DNA of 64,000 nt from contig CAVWYF010000028.1 in assembly GCA_963759095.1 (NCBI GenBank), forward strand, positions 62,001 through 126,000, given 5' to 3'. The notes under the pieces are model-generated. The model had not been told where the DNA came from. It did not search any database and worked only from the letters and a program-made list of their open reading frames with translations. This document shows positions 1 through 8,470 of this stretch, piece after piece. This DNA is from Anderseniella sp963759095 (GTDB taxonomy: Bacteria > Pseudomonadota > Alphaproteobacteria > Rhizobiales > Aestuariivirgaceae). The first letter of the stretch is position 1, and each line of letters opens with the position of its first letter. The translations under genes were made by a program, and so were the position numbers.

Positions 1-576
1 TTCCGGCCCGCCGTGAAATAGCGGCTTGTCGGAAAATTCCCGCCACTGCTCGAGCAACCTGGCGGCATGGACTTCAAAGGCCGGTGCCTTGCCGTCCAGA
101 TTGACAAAGATGGTATCCATGAAGATGTGCGAACGCACCTCGATGAGACCCAGTTCCTCGCGCTTGATGCAGTCATGCAGGTTGTTGCCCGGCCCGCCAA
201 CATGCGGGGTGGTGCGCAGCGAACCGTCCAAATTGTAACACCAGGAGTGATACGGGCAGCGGATGGCGGAACGCAGGGTTGTCTTTTCTTCAACCAGGAT
301 CATGCCGCGATGCCGGCATACGTTCTGGAAAACCCTGACCTTGCCGTCTTCGCCATGCACCACCAGCAAAGGCTGGCCTAGAAAACTGACCGGATTGGCA
401 TCACCCTTGTTGGGCACGTCCTTGGCAAACCCTGCGCACGCCCAGGTCGAGGCAAACAGCACCCGCTTTTCCGCCTCGTGTACATCCGGATCCGTATAGA
501 ACGCGTTGGGCAGACCGTTGGCCACTTCAATCGGGCGCAGCACGTTTGCAATCATTTCCTGGTCGAGAACTGTCAT
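1..576 (-). CDS. Rieske-type ring-hydroxylating oxygenase alpha subunit (5' part only)
   Basis: The first 192 residues are inside the window and the gene runs off the left edge. The Rieske [2Fe-2S] ligands are visible as Cys87-x-His89 and Cys107-x2-His110 (CRH and CPYH), the signature of the alpha subunit of aromatic-ring hydroxylating oxygenases and of choline or glycine-betaine monooxygenase-like enzymes. The catalytic non-heme iron domain would lie beyond the edge, so the substrate cannot be told. In this family the Rieske centre passes electrons to the mononuclear iron that activates oxygen. The start is the ATG whose complement is at 574-576; the coding frame is open from there to base 1. 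Confidence 0.9.
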   Translation of the reverse strand, partial: MTVLDQEMIANVLRPIEVANGLPNAFYTDPDVHEAEKRVLFASTWACAGFAKDVPNKGDANPVSFLGQPLLVVHGEDGKVRVFQNVCRHRGMILVEEKTTLRSAIRCPYHSWCYNLDGSLRTTPHVGGPGNNLHDCIKREELGLIEVRSHIFMDTIFVNLDGKAPAFEVHAARLLEQWREFSDKPLFHGGPE

Positions 577-747
577 GGTCAGATGCCTTATCCTGAGTAT
601 GATCCCAACATCAGATATGAGCGTGTTTTCAGACAGGTTCCTCGCTGGTTTGCGCCAGAAACACGCCTGAAAACGTCAAATCCAATGGGAGTATTACAAA
701 GAATGCCATCACGCCCTATCAGCCGGCTGCCGAGGCGCACGCAACCG

Positions 748-957
748 TCATGCTTGCACTTCGCCCACCGAACGCCACAGCGGGATGAAAAACAGCAGCA
801 GGAATGTGATATTCAACAGGGCGTTTACCGGCGCGCCGGCGGCAACTGACCCGGCATTGTCGACGACAAACCAGATGACGACACCGGTCAGGATCATGCT
901 GCGCCCGACATCGGGTGTGGAGGCATAGACCCTCGTGATGACCTGCCACAACAGCAC
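748..957 (-). CDS. small two-helix membrane protein, unknown function
   Basis: A 69-residue protein starting at a GTG just downstream of the asparaginase stop (24 bases between them). Two hydrophobic segments are clear, one around MILTGVVIWFVVDNAG and one around LLNITFLLLFFIPLW, joined by a short Gly/Ala linker. This predicts two transmembrane helices in the inner membrane. It follows the asparaginase and MFS genes in the same direction and is probably the last gene of that operon. The open frame extends upstream into the asparaginase gene, but that part is arginine-rich shadow. An internal ATG about 20 codons later is an alternative start. I do not recognise the family. Confidence 0.55.
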   Translation of the reverse strand: MLLWQVITRVYASTPDVGRSMILTGVVIWFVVDNAGSVAAGAPVNALLNITFLLLFFIPLWRSVGEVQA

Positions 958-980
958 ACTCCAGCCGCCCGGATAGGCGT

Positions 981-1976
981 CTACACACCGACGGCGCTGA
1001 CGTGGCCGGTTTCGATGTCGTTCCAGTTTGTCACGGCGACGTCGGACATGCCCGAAAGGGCGGCGCGCTCCGCGTCCGTCCAGCAATTCAGCCTCGACAT
1101 GACGCCGGCAAGAAGGGCTTCCGCCGCCCGGCCCGCGCCGTCGTCGCATTTCAGCGCAATGCCGATACCGGCGTGCGCAATGGTGGCGCAAAACACGCCT
1201 TCCGCGCCGGTTTTGACGAAGGCGCGCGGCACGGCATTCATCAGGTCGGTGCAGAAGCGTTTGGTACCGGCCACCATGAATGGATGCGCGCGAACCGCAG
1301 CAATGATCCGCCGGCAGGCCTCGGCACGGCCGTCACTCAAACCCTCACCGGACCCGACGCGCTGGAACCCCAATGCAATATTGCGCAGCGGGATTGCCCA
1401 TGTCGGCACCGAACAGCCATCGATGCCACACGGTGTGTGGCTGAGATCATAATCACACATTTCACCAATCAGCTTTTCAATGGCCTGCTGCACCGGGTGA
1501 TCGCGCTTGACATAGCCTTTCGGGTCGACGCCCAGTTTTGCCGAAAAGGCGAGCATGAACGAATGCTTGCCGGAACAGTTGTTGTGAACCTGACCGGCCT
1601 GTTCGCCGGCGGCCACCATGGCGCGGGAAATGGCGCCGGGAAACGGCCAGTGGACACCGCATTCATAGGCCTGTTCGCTGACACCGGCCTTGGCGAGCCC
1701 TGAGCGCGCCACGCGAACGTGATCCGGCTCACCATTGTGGGACGCACACGCCAGGGCAATTTCCTCATCCGACATGCCGTAGGCTTCAACCACGCCGGCC
1801 TCGACCGCCGGCAGGCACTGCAGCGCCTTGATGGCTGAGCGCGGGAAGACCGGCCTGTTAATGTCGCCTGCCGAGGCGACCAACTCGCCGCCCGGCCCGA
1901 CAACCGCATAGGCCCCGGCATGGCGGCTTTCGACAATGCCGCCACGGGTCACTTCCACCAGCACAGGATCTGTCAT
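981..1976 (-). CDS. R. etli-type L-asparaginase (Asparaginase_II family)
   Basis: The enzyme hydrolyses L-asparagine to aspartate and ammonia and belongs to the inducible rhizobial type (PF06089), unrelated to the E. coli AnsA/AnsB fold. At 331 residues it has normal length. Residues matching the known R. etli ReAV active site are visible: Ser47 and Lys50 (SAIK) for catalysis, and Cys134, Lys137 and Cys188 for zinc. The SHNGE stretch at 79-83 is also typical. Its ATG overlaps the stop of the upstream MFS permease as ATGA, so the two are translationally coupled. This suggests the permease supplies asparagine or a related compound. Confidence 0.93.
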   Translation of the reverse strand: MTDPVLVEVTRGGIVESRHAGAYAVVGPGGELVASAGDINRPVFPRSAIKALQCLPAVEAGVVEAYGMSDEEIALACASHNGEPDHVRVARSGLAKAGVSEQAYECGVHWPFPGAISRAMVAAGEQAGQVHNNCSGKHSFMLAFSAKLGVDPKGYVKRDHPVQQAIEKLIGEMCDYDLSHTPCGIDGCSVPTWAIPLRNIALGFQRVGSGEGLSDGRAEACRRIIAAVRAHPFMVAGTKRFCTDLMNAVPRAFVKTGAEGVFCATIAHAGIGIALKCDDGAGRAAEALLAGVMSRLNCWTDAERAALSGMSDVAVTNWNDIETGHVSAVGV

Positions 1977-3241
1977 GTTGCTTCCCTTCTCTGATGCGGC
2001 GACGGCGCACCCAGCAAAAACCAGATGAATGTCAGCGCCTGCAGACCTAAGAACAGGCCAAAGGACACCTGATAGGCGACAGGTTCATAGCCGCCTGCTG
2101 CGGTGACCGGCCACAGGTTGATGATGGCCCCAATGACATATTGCGAGATAAACGCAATGCCGAACACCAGCGTATTGAGGCAGCCGTTCGAGCGCCCGGC
2201 AAGGTGGATGCCGAAATATTGCGCCAGCCATGGATAGGCCAGAATGCCGGCCTGGCCGAACATGCCGAAGGCAAACCACACCAGCGGCGTCATGGCGACC
2301 GGCTCGAGCAGAATGACCAGTTGTATCCCTAAGAACGCCAGAATGAAGCCGACCATGGTGCTCAGCAGGCCAACGCCTTTGCGGCCCAGCCAGTCCGCGA
2401 CATATCCGGTCATCAAGGTGCCGACAAGGAAACCCATAGCCGACAACCCCAGCACCTGGGCCACGGCGTCTCGATCCATGCCGGCGACATCCCTGATCCA
2501 GGGTCCGGCCCACAAGGTTTGCACGCCGACATGAGAGCCTGCCGTGAGCGCCACAAACGGCGCCACGCGCCAGAAAACCGGATCCCTGTAGATGATGCCG
2601 ATGGCCTTGAACACACTGCCTGTATCAGCTTTCGGCGTACTTTCCTTCTCGCGTTCCGGCACGACCAGGTACAGAAAAACCGCCACGGCGAGTGTAACGG
2701 CCATCAGGCCGACGAACATGCCGCGCCAGCCGAATTGCACCGTTGCCCATTCGGCAGGCACGGTGGCCGACAGAATGCCCAGACCACCCACCGCCATGAT
2801 GCAGGCATTGGCCAGCGCACGGCGTTGTTCCGGCACCCATATGTTTACTGCCTTGAAACCGGCCATGAGTCCGCCGGCCGACCCGATGCCGATCAGCATG
2901 CGGCCGAAACTCAGGCCCCATTTGCTGGCGGCATAGGAAAACAGCACCGCACCAAGCGCGCCTACACACAGCAGGACGGCCTGCACCTTGCGCGGCCCGA
3001 ACCGGTCCAGCAACAACCCGAGCGGTATCTGGAATCCGGCAAAGCCGATCAGATAGGCAGCGGTCAGCAAACCGAGCTCGCCTGCGTCCAGCCCGATATC
3101 TGACACCAGGTTGGGCGCAATGACAGCGTTTACCGCGCGGTACAGGTAAGACAGGAAATAGCACAGCGAAAACGGCAGCAGGATGGTCAGGATCAGTCGT
3201 GCCAGCGATACCCGCGATGTTTCTGCGGTGGTGGTTGTCAT
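1973..3241 (-). CDS. MFS transporter (nitrate/sugar-phosphate antiporter-like)
   Basis: A 422-residue polytopic inner-membrane protein of the major facilitator superfamily. About twelve hydrophobic segments are seen, with the family loop motif after helix 2 (GLLLDRFGPRK) and its repeat in the second half (GYVADWLGRKG). The start is taken at MTTTTAETSR; an in-frame ATG seven codons upstream is possible. The stop overlaps the asparaginase ATG by four bases, so the pair forms an operon and the permease probably brings in the amino acid or amide used by that enzyme. Substrate specificity cannot be read from sequence. Confidence 0.88.
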   Translation of the reverse strand: MTTTTAETSRVSLARLILTILLPFSLCYFLSYLYRAVNAVIAPNLVSDIGLDAGELGLLTAAYLIGFAGFQIPLGLLLDRFGPRKVQAVLLCVGALGAVLFSYAASKWGLSFGRMLIGIGSAGGLMAGFKAVNIWVPEQRRALANACIMAVGGLGILSATVPAEWATVQFGWRGMFVGLMAVTLAVAVFLYLVVPEREKESTPKADTGSVFKAIGIIYRDPVFWRVAPFVALTAGSHVGVQTLWAGPWIRDVAGMDRDAVAQVLGLSAMGFLVGTLMTGYVADWLGRKGVGLLSTMVGFILAFLGIQLVILLEPVAMTPLVWFAFGMFGQAGILAYPWLAQYFGIHLAGRSNGCLNTLVFGIAFISQYVIGAIINLWPVTAAGGYEPVAYQVSFGLFLGLQALTFIWFLLGAPSPHQRREAT

Positions 3242-3596
3242 GGCGTTGAGGTACCCGTGCAAATTGTTCCACCGAAAACAAAAAACTGCTGGGGCGGCAG
3301 GAGTGGAACCGTAGCAACCGCTGGTCCATTATTATATTGATATCAACAGATTTTCCAGCAAGTGTTGTCAGGTACCTTTGCAGGGCAGCCGCTCGCCTTC
3401 TCCGACTGATGATGTCACAATCAGCCTACGAGAAAATCTCCTCCAGGATGGATGTGTCTCGATCAAGGGTTGATATTCGTACGTATCCGCAGGTGGTCTC
3501 TGCCTCGTCAGATGCTATTCCCCAACCCATATGAGACGCTCTCCACGTCTCACTAAACTGTCTCACTCAACTATACTTCAACCAGACAATCGCCAG
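3242..3596. other. intergenic stretch, no gene supported
   Basis: This 355-base stretch separates the start of the MFS gene from the end of the next minus-strand gene. It should hold the promoter of the MFS-asparaginase operon. An AT-rich part near 3326-3360 (ttattatattgatatcaaca) is the best place for it. A 65-codon open frame on the plus strand (3337-3534) has no ribosome binding site and no recognisable protein, so I do not call it. Confidence 0.4.
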
Positions 3597-3944
3597 TTAA
3601 GTTGCCCATTTCAGAGCTTGTGCCTCAAGTTCAGCATCGGACCTGCCACCCCAATCTGAAAAAACTTTATCCACGCCTTTTTCTTTGCGGTGGGGCTGTC
3701 CGGCAGTAGTCACCCAGCCCCTGCGCCCAGCACCCGGCATGTGAGCCTCGAAGGCGACACGAGCATTTTCCAGGCTTCTGCGGAAAGCGTCCGGTGTACG
3801 CCCACCACCAAGCTTTGAGAAGAATGCCAGATAGGCGTCCTTCCAAACTTCAGTAGCCAAAGCTGACGGCGGACTACCACCCTTGGAACAGCGAGAAAGA
3901 TAGTATGCACAAACCTGCATTTCATGAGATCGTTTGACACTCAT
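3597..3944 (-). CDS. hypothetical protein, 115 residues
   Basis: I do not recognise this protein. The start is set at the ATG with complement 3942-3944 because a GGAG ribosome binding site lies a few bases upstream; a longer frame reaching 4007 has no such support. It is soluble, without signal peptide or membrane segment. The sequence alternates acidic and basic residues, with a GRRGW motif in the middle and an acidic tail around FSDWGGRSDAELEAQ. It sits with the next small gene beside two tRNA genes, a common place for acquired genes, but no integrase is nearby. Confidence 0.55.
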   Translation of the reverse strand: MSVKRSHEMQVCAYYLSRCSKGGSPPSALATEVWKDAYLAFFSKLGGGRTPDAFRRSLENARVAFEAHMPGAGRRGWVTTAGQPHRKEKGVDKVFSDWGGRSDAELEAQALKWAT

Positions 3945-4070
3945 CGATTGGCTCCAACTGATTGCTTCTGTAATTCGTCGATCGTCGTGGGGGGTACGGG
4001 GGGACAAGCGCCCACTGCACTATCGAGTTACCCTTTCACATTTCTGTACCAAAATCACGCTGTAGTGGTA

Positions 4071-4277
4071 TCAATCGTCTATCATCGCCAGTGCGGCTTT
4101 CCGGTCGCCTGGTTTTAGTTTCAGAAACAATGCGCGGGCTTTCTTGATGTCTCGCTCGGAACCATTCTCAGCGGCCTCTCTCAGGGCAACAGTCGTAGAA
4201 TGATCCGCGCCGCAGATGAAAGCCAAGGCCTTGGCCAGGCGCCCCAAAGCTGCACGATCGATCATTGTCTCATCCAT
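4071..4277 (-). CDS. small hypothetical protein, 68 residues
   Basis: A short soluble protein of unknown function, rich in Ala, Lys and Glu, and probably helical (ALREAAENGSERDIKKARAL). Several in-frame ATGs compete for the start. The one with complement 4275-4277 is preceded by AGGA at good spacing and is preferred; 4292 is the longest alternative. The gene runs in the same direction as the 115-residue gene downstream, with about 125 bases between them. Confidence 0.45.
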   Translation of the reverse strand: MDETMIDRAALGRLAKALAFICGADHSTTVALREAAENGSERDIKKARALFLKLKPGDRKAALAMIDD

Positions 4278-4463
4278 TTGCTTCATCCTCATAGCTTGAT
4301 ACCGGCGTTATTCGCCACCTTTTGGAATTGTAACCAGACCGCTCTCAAGGTAGCCTTTGGCAACTTCCATGCGATGTTTTGTGGGATATGCCTGTGGGCT
4401 GCAGATTGACAACCAGATCGTTAAGGCACTGTATTTAATCAGTTTGTTAAATCTATTTGGAAT

Positions 4464-4538
4464 TGGCTGGGGCGGCAGGATTCGAACCTGCGCATGGCGG
4501 CATCAAAAGCCGCTGCCTTACCACTTGGCGACGCCCCA
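4464..4538 (-). tRNA. tRNA-Gln (anticodon UUG)
   Basis: Read on the minus strand the sequence folds as a full cloverleaf of 75 bases. The acceptor stem is TGGGGCG paired with CGCCCCA, followed by discriminator G and an encoded CCA. The anticodon loop has TTG in the centre. The T arm carries the GGTTCGAATCC motif. The encoded CCA (complement of tgg at 4464-4466) fixes the 3' end. Confidence 0.95.
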
Positions 4539-4690
4539 GCAAAATCCGAAAAACAGGCAACATCACCTGAGCGGGATGGCGGCAACATACTGATTTCACC
4601 GCGCCCCTGCAACGATGGATTTTGCGCCCTTTTGTCATGGCTTGAAGTCGGCATTTTCGGGCAGTATAACGGTGAACATTCTTCAAATGT

Positions 4691-4767
4691 CGGAGTGTGG
4701 CGCAGCCTGGTAGCGCACCTGCTTCGGGAGCAGGGGGTCGTGAGTTCGAATCTCGCCACTCCGACCA
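4691..4767 (+). tRNA. tRNA-Pro (anticodon CGG)
   Basis: A 77-base cloverleaf: acceptor stem CGGAGTG paired with CACTCCG, an encoded ACCA end, an anticodon stem TGC/GCA closing the loop TTCGGGA with anticodon CGG, and a T arm with GAGTTCGAATCTC. It points away from tRNA-Gln, about 150 bases off, so the two have separate promoters in the space between. Confidence 0.95.
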
Positions 4768-5124
4768 TTTGAGATGGAAAATCCCTGATTGCGCACTGCC
4801 AATTGCTCAACTGCCGGCGAACAGGCTTGCCGACCGGAATCATCCAAAATCAACCATTCTCCGGAAACCACCCGGTTGTGGGCCTTGTTGACACATCGAC
4901 CGTCTGCGGCCATCAACCGACCAGATCAAAGCTGCTTGCCAACTGATCAATGATATCGACATAGTTGGCGGTAAGATCGATCCGATTGATCTTGACCTGC
5001 GCCCTTAAATTTTGGCGGGCCAGGGCTTTGGTTTGAAGAACCAGCTTCGAATGGCTCACCAATACTGAATGGGCCGGTTTCTCATTGGGGCGAACCTGGG
5101 GCGACAGTTTGCTCAGAGCCGTAA
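4768..5124. other. intergenic stretch with a start-less open frame
   Basis: No gene can be supported here. On the minus strand one frame is open from about 5155 down to the stop at 4913-4915 and reads like protein (for example KALARQNLRAQVKINRID), but it has no start codon of its own. It begins inside the end of the ATP-grasp gene in another frame. It could be a lost C-terminal extension of that protein (needing a one-base loss or two-base gain) or a gene remnant. Confidence 0.3.
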
Positions 5125-6195
5125 TTACACCTGGTAAGGCAATGGCGGCTTTGACATGTCACTCAAAACAGACTGACCAAACACCATCTTCTTTGCTTCC
5201 AGGTCAAAATCACCCGGCTTGAAACTTGCCGTTGCATTATAGGGACACAATGTGATTTCGCCCAAATATGGCTTGTCAGCCCATATATGCAGAAAATCAA
5301 TACGTGCGAAAAAAAGGTTGCGTCCGATGTCAGACGCTGCCTGAAGTATGGTGTCGATACACGAGGGCAAGGTGGCCGCCTTGTCCAGCCGTTTTCGTGT
5401 CGGTCCCCCCACTGAACCGGTGAGAGGCTTGCCCTCGATGGTGAACAGTCTTTCCAGTGCGACACGAAGTTTAGGATCGCTGCGCAGCTGCACAAGTTTT
5501 GGCGATCCCTGGCAAACAAATATGCTGGCTTCCACAATTGCAGCTGCAGGGTCTTCCAGCACTTCTTCGAGAAAGAAACGCGGCTTTGAGGAGAAATACC
5601 ACCATTCTCCCCAGTGCAAGCCCCAATAGCTCATCGCCCACCGCCTGGCCTGATCCTCGAGTTTCATGCGTTTGTTCCGGGTTGGTGGCCAGACAACCTC
5701 TTCTTGCATCGTGCTGCCGTTGGCAAACTTGTAGAAATATCGCCCCGGAGGCACCGCGTCGTCGTCCGGCAGCCGCCAGTCATCCGAAGTCCAGGGCCTT
5801 TTTGGCAATGCAATGCCTGCCAGCAAATCCCGGGACAGGTAGGCCGATGCATTTAACTTGTCAGATGGATTTGGAGCCATTGGAACAGCGGAAAAAAACT
5901 TGATCGCGAAATAGTAATCCACGATCTGAGGGAGCCCGATCAGGTCAGGCATGCGTTTGTGAGCGGCGTAGAATGAATTCAGTGCCTGCTGGTAGACGGT
6001 CGGCAGGGCGGACGGCAGATAGAAATCGGCGCCGCGCAGATACCCCTGGCCGGGTGGGCCCTGGAACAGACCGGGCTGCTTTTTCTTGAATTCATCCAGT
6101 TCAAGCTCGGCCTTCTCCATGGTGACAGGCCATTGCAGGCGCGGCATAATCAGGCCGGAAGGTGTTTTCGGTCGTGCCATTTTCGCCAAATGCAA
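5125..6195 (-). CDS. TupA-like ATP-grasp protein
   Basis: A 356-residue soluble protein that matches the TupA-like ATP-grasp family (PF14305) in its blocks. There is a central segment GRYFYKFANGSTMQEEV, then ARRWAMSYWGLHWGEWWY, and near the end RIDFLHIWADKPYLGEIT followed by PYNATASFKPGDFD. The last blocks carry the acidic and Asn residues that hold Mg-ATP in ATP-grasp enzymes. Characterised relatives form amide or ester bonds on cell-wall or capsular polymers such as teichuronopeptide. Here it stands alone, with no glycosyltransferase or polysaccharide export gene nearby, so its substrate is unknown. An internal ATG six codons in is an alternative start. Confidence 0.72.
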   Translation of the reverse strand: MHLAKMARPKTPSGLIMPRLQWPVTMEKAELELDEFKKKQPGLFQGPPGQGYLRGADFYLPSALPTVYQQALNSFYAAHKRMPDLIGLPQIVDYYFAIKFFSAVPMAPNPSDKLNASAYLSRDLLAGIALPKRPWTSDDWRLPDDDAVPPGRYFYKFANGSTMQEEVVWPPTRNKRMKLEDQARRWAMSYWGLHWGEWWYFSSKPRFFLEEVLEDPAAAIVEASIFVCQGSPKLVQLRSDPKLRVALERLFTIEGKPLTGSVGGPTRKRLDKAATLPSCIDTILQAASDIGRNLFFARIDFLHIWADKPYLGEITLCPYNATASFKPGDFDLEAKKMVFGQSVLSDMSKPPLPYQV

Positions 6196-6257
6196 TTGAA
6201 GGTTGGTAAGGAACAGACGGAATTGGCTACCACGTTGACGTTAACAGGGCGTAGCGG

Positions 6258-7334
6258 TCACATTGCCAACAGCCGGGCCTCGACCTCCGACCTGTCGACT
6301 TCAAGCCACCGTTCCACGTTCGCCATGTAGTCGGACCGGTCCCGTGTGAAGGCGGGCGGATCGTCTGTCGCCTTGAGACGGAAGTCGGTCAGCAAAACGA
6401 ACTGGACGGCGCGGGCCAGGATCAGATCGTACACAATCATGATCTCGCGCCCCACTAGCGGCTGATTTTCGTGGTATCCTTGCGCCACTGTCACAATTGC
6501 TTCAACCGGGTCGTCGCAGCCAATGAAACCCCAGGCCAGAATGGCGAGATCACAGATCAACGGCGCTTCAACCATGTCGCTGAAGTCTATGACACCGGTA
6601 ACAGCCGCGGACGTGTGATCTGCTCGCAGCAAATTCATGGGATGCAGGTCATGGTGCGTCACCTGTTGCCTGAGGTCACGGGTGTGTTCATCAAAGAGCC
6701 GCGTGAATAAAGGGCGCAAGGCTTTTTCATGCTTGCGGATGTCTTCGTTGCCATGGCGCCACAACTCCTCGCTGCCAAGCAGTCCGTTCGTCATGTCCCA
6801 GGGCATGAAACGGCGCGCGGCCGGGTGCGAGTAACCGTGAAACGCCCGGCAAAGCCGGCCCCCAATGCGTCCGATCTCGTGGAGACCGGCCAGCGTCGGC
6901 GGCTGACCTTCGGCGTAGAGCACGTCCGGCATATAGGTGAGCAGGCGCATGAGGTGGCGATCGCCAGCCGGCCCTGCTATCTCACCAGCGTACTCCCCAT
7001 CAAGCCTGGGCACGACCCGGGAGACCGGCAGATGTGGAGCGACCCTGGCCAGATGTTGCAACGCATGGATCAGGAATTCCACGCGAGCCGGATCTTCCGT
7101 AGCTGACGAGACCTTGAGCACAAAGGCGCGTCCATCACTCAGCGTGAGAAGGTGGTTCTGCTCGCGTTCGCCTTCGAGCGGTTTCAGGTCACCAGTGAGT
7201 CCAAACTGGTTTTCGGTTTCCCGAAGAAGCAGTGATGGGCAAATCCGCGGCGGATTGAACTGCATGTAGCCGGGTGTCAGAATTTTGCGATCCAGCAGAT
7301 GCCTCCGTTCGTCCCGATCGCGCTCTAGATACAT
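6258..7334 (-). CDS. APH-fold small-molecule kinase (hydroxylysine kinase-like)
   Basis: A 358-residue phosphotransferase of the aminoglycoside/choline kinase fold. The catalytic loop is THHDLHPMNLL (family consensus HGDxxxxN, with His for Gly) and the metal-binding segment is GVIDFSDM. The closest characterised type I can name is human hydroxylysine kinase (AGPHD1/HYKK) and its bacterial relatives. These phosphorylate hydroxylated amines or amino acids, often in amine-catabolism clusters. The ATG at 7334 overlaps the end of the alcohol dehydrogenase gene by ten bases, so it is probably the last gene of that operon. A later ATG at 7265, at the start of the conserved part, is an alternative. 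Confidence 0.78.
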   Translation of the reverse strand: MYLERDRDERRHLLDRKILTPGYMQFNPPRICPSLLLRETENQFGLTGDLKPLEGEREQNHLLTLSDGRAFVLKVSSATEDPARVEFLIHALQHLARVAPHLPVSRVVPRLDGEYAGEIAGPAGDRHLMRLLTYMPDVLYAEGQPPTLAGLHEIGRIGGRLCRAFHGYSHPAARRFMPWDMTNGLLGSEELWRHGNEDIRKHEKALRPLFTRLFDEHTRDLRQQVTHHDLHPMNLLRADHTSAAVTGVIDFSDMVEAPLICDLAILAWGFIGCDDPVEAIVTVAQGYHENQPLVGREIMIVYDLILARAVQFVLLTDFRLKATDDPPAFTRDRSDYMANVERWLEVDRSEVEARLLAM

Positions 7335-8470
7335 TCCAGAAACAGAGCTCTTGTGTTTTCGGGGGTCATCTTGACCGGGTTGCCGCCGACGCTGGGATCT
7401 TCCAGCGCCATGGCAGTCAACTCATCTACGCGATCGGTCCCCACGCCCATGTCGCCCAGCCGGCCCGGAATGCCCAGTTCCGCATTGAGGTTTTCGACAA
7501 ATGCCAGGAAGCCGTCAAAGCCGCCCTTGATGCCCATATAGGCGGCGGCCGCGTTGATCCGGTCTTCGATTTCAGGACGGTTGAACACCAAGACGGCCGG
7601 GATACACACCGCATTGGTGGTGCCGTGATGGGTGTTGTAGACCGCGCCGATTGGATGCGACAGCGCATGTACCGCGCCGAGGCCTTTCTGGAACGCCGTT
7701 GCCCCCATGCAGGCGGCCGCCATCATCTGGGCGCGGGCTTCCATGTCGGTGCCATCGGCATAGGCACGCGGCAGGTATTCCTTGACCAGCCGCATGCCTT
7801 CCAGCGCCATGCCCTGGCTCATCGGGTGGAAATGCGGGCTTGAATAGGCCTCCAGACAATGCGCGAAAGCGTCCATACCGGTACCTGCGGTTATGGCCGG
7901 CGGCATGCCGACCGTCAGTTCGGGATCACAGATGACCACGGTCGGCAGGACCTTGGGATGGAAGATGATCTTCTTCACATGGGTCTTGGAGTTGGTAATA
8001 ACGCTGGCACGCCCCACTTCCGATCCGGTGCCTGCCGTCGTCGGCACGGCAATAATGGGCACAATGGCGTCAGCATCGGCCCGCGTCCACCAGTCGTCGA
8101 CATCCTCGAAATCCCAGACCGGCCTGGTCTGGCCTGCCATGAAGGCGACCATCTTGCCGAGATCCAGCCCCGAACCGCCGCCAAAGGCAATCACACCGTC
8201 ATGACCGCCATCACGAAACACCTTCAGACCTGCCTCAAGGTTGATCTCATTGGGGTTGGGATCAACATCGGCAAAGATGGCGCGGCCAAGACCCGCCGCG
8301 TCCATCAGATCAAGCGTCTGCGTGGTAATCGGCAGATCACGCAAGCCCCGGTCGGTAACGAGCAATGGATTCTTGATGCCGGCCTGCGCACAGGCCTCGC
8401 CAATTTCGGCAATACGGCCGTTACCAAAACGGATTGCGGTCGGATACGACCAGTTCGCAGTCAGGTTCAT
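7325..8470 (-). CDS. iron-containing alcohol dehydrogenase
   Basis: A 381-residue NAD(P)-dependent dehydrogenase of the Fe-ADH superfamily. The dinucleotide loop (AFGGGSGLDLGKM), the PTTAGTGSE motif and the metal-site segments (GMDAFAHCLEAY and HALSHPIGAVYNTHHG) are all present. Its ATG overlaps the stop of the aldehyde dehydrogenase gene as ATGA, so the two are made together and probably act in sequence, alcohol to aldehyde to acid. The start is MNLTANWSYP; 35 extra upstream codons in the same frame lie inside the neighbouring gene and are not used. In this operon the alcohol is inferred to be a gamma-glutamyl amino alcohol. Confidence 0.92.
   Translation of the reverse strand: MNLTANWSYPTAIRFGNGRIAEIGEACAQAGIKNPLLVTDRGLRDLPITTQTLDLMDAAGLGRAIFADVDPNPNEINLEAGLKVFRDGGHDGVIAFGGGSGLDLGKMVAFMAGQTRPVWDFEDVDDWWTRADADAIVPIIAVPTTAGTGSEVGRASVITNSKTHVKKIIFHPKVLPTVVICDPELTVGMPPAITAGTGMDAFAHCLEAYSSPHFHPMSQGMALEGMRLVKEYLPRAYADGTDMEARAQMMAAACMGATAFQKGLGAVHALSHPIGAVYNTHHGTTNAVCIPAVLVFNRPEIEDRINAAAAYMGIKGGFDGFLAFVENLNAELGIPGRLGDMGVGTDRVDELTAMALEDPSVGGNPVKMTPENTRALFLECI

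Noticed and set aside
3337..3534. 65-codon plus-strand frame
   Set aside because: No ribosome site, no protein features, and it lies in the promoter region of the MFS gene.
4439..4843. 134-codon minus-strand frame across the tRNA genes
   Set aside because: It overlaps both tRNA genes, which are certain.
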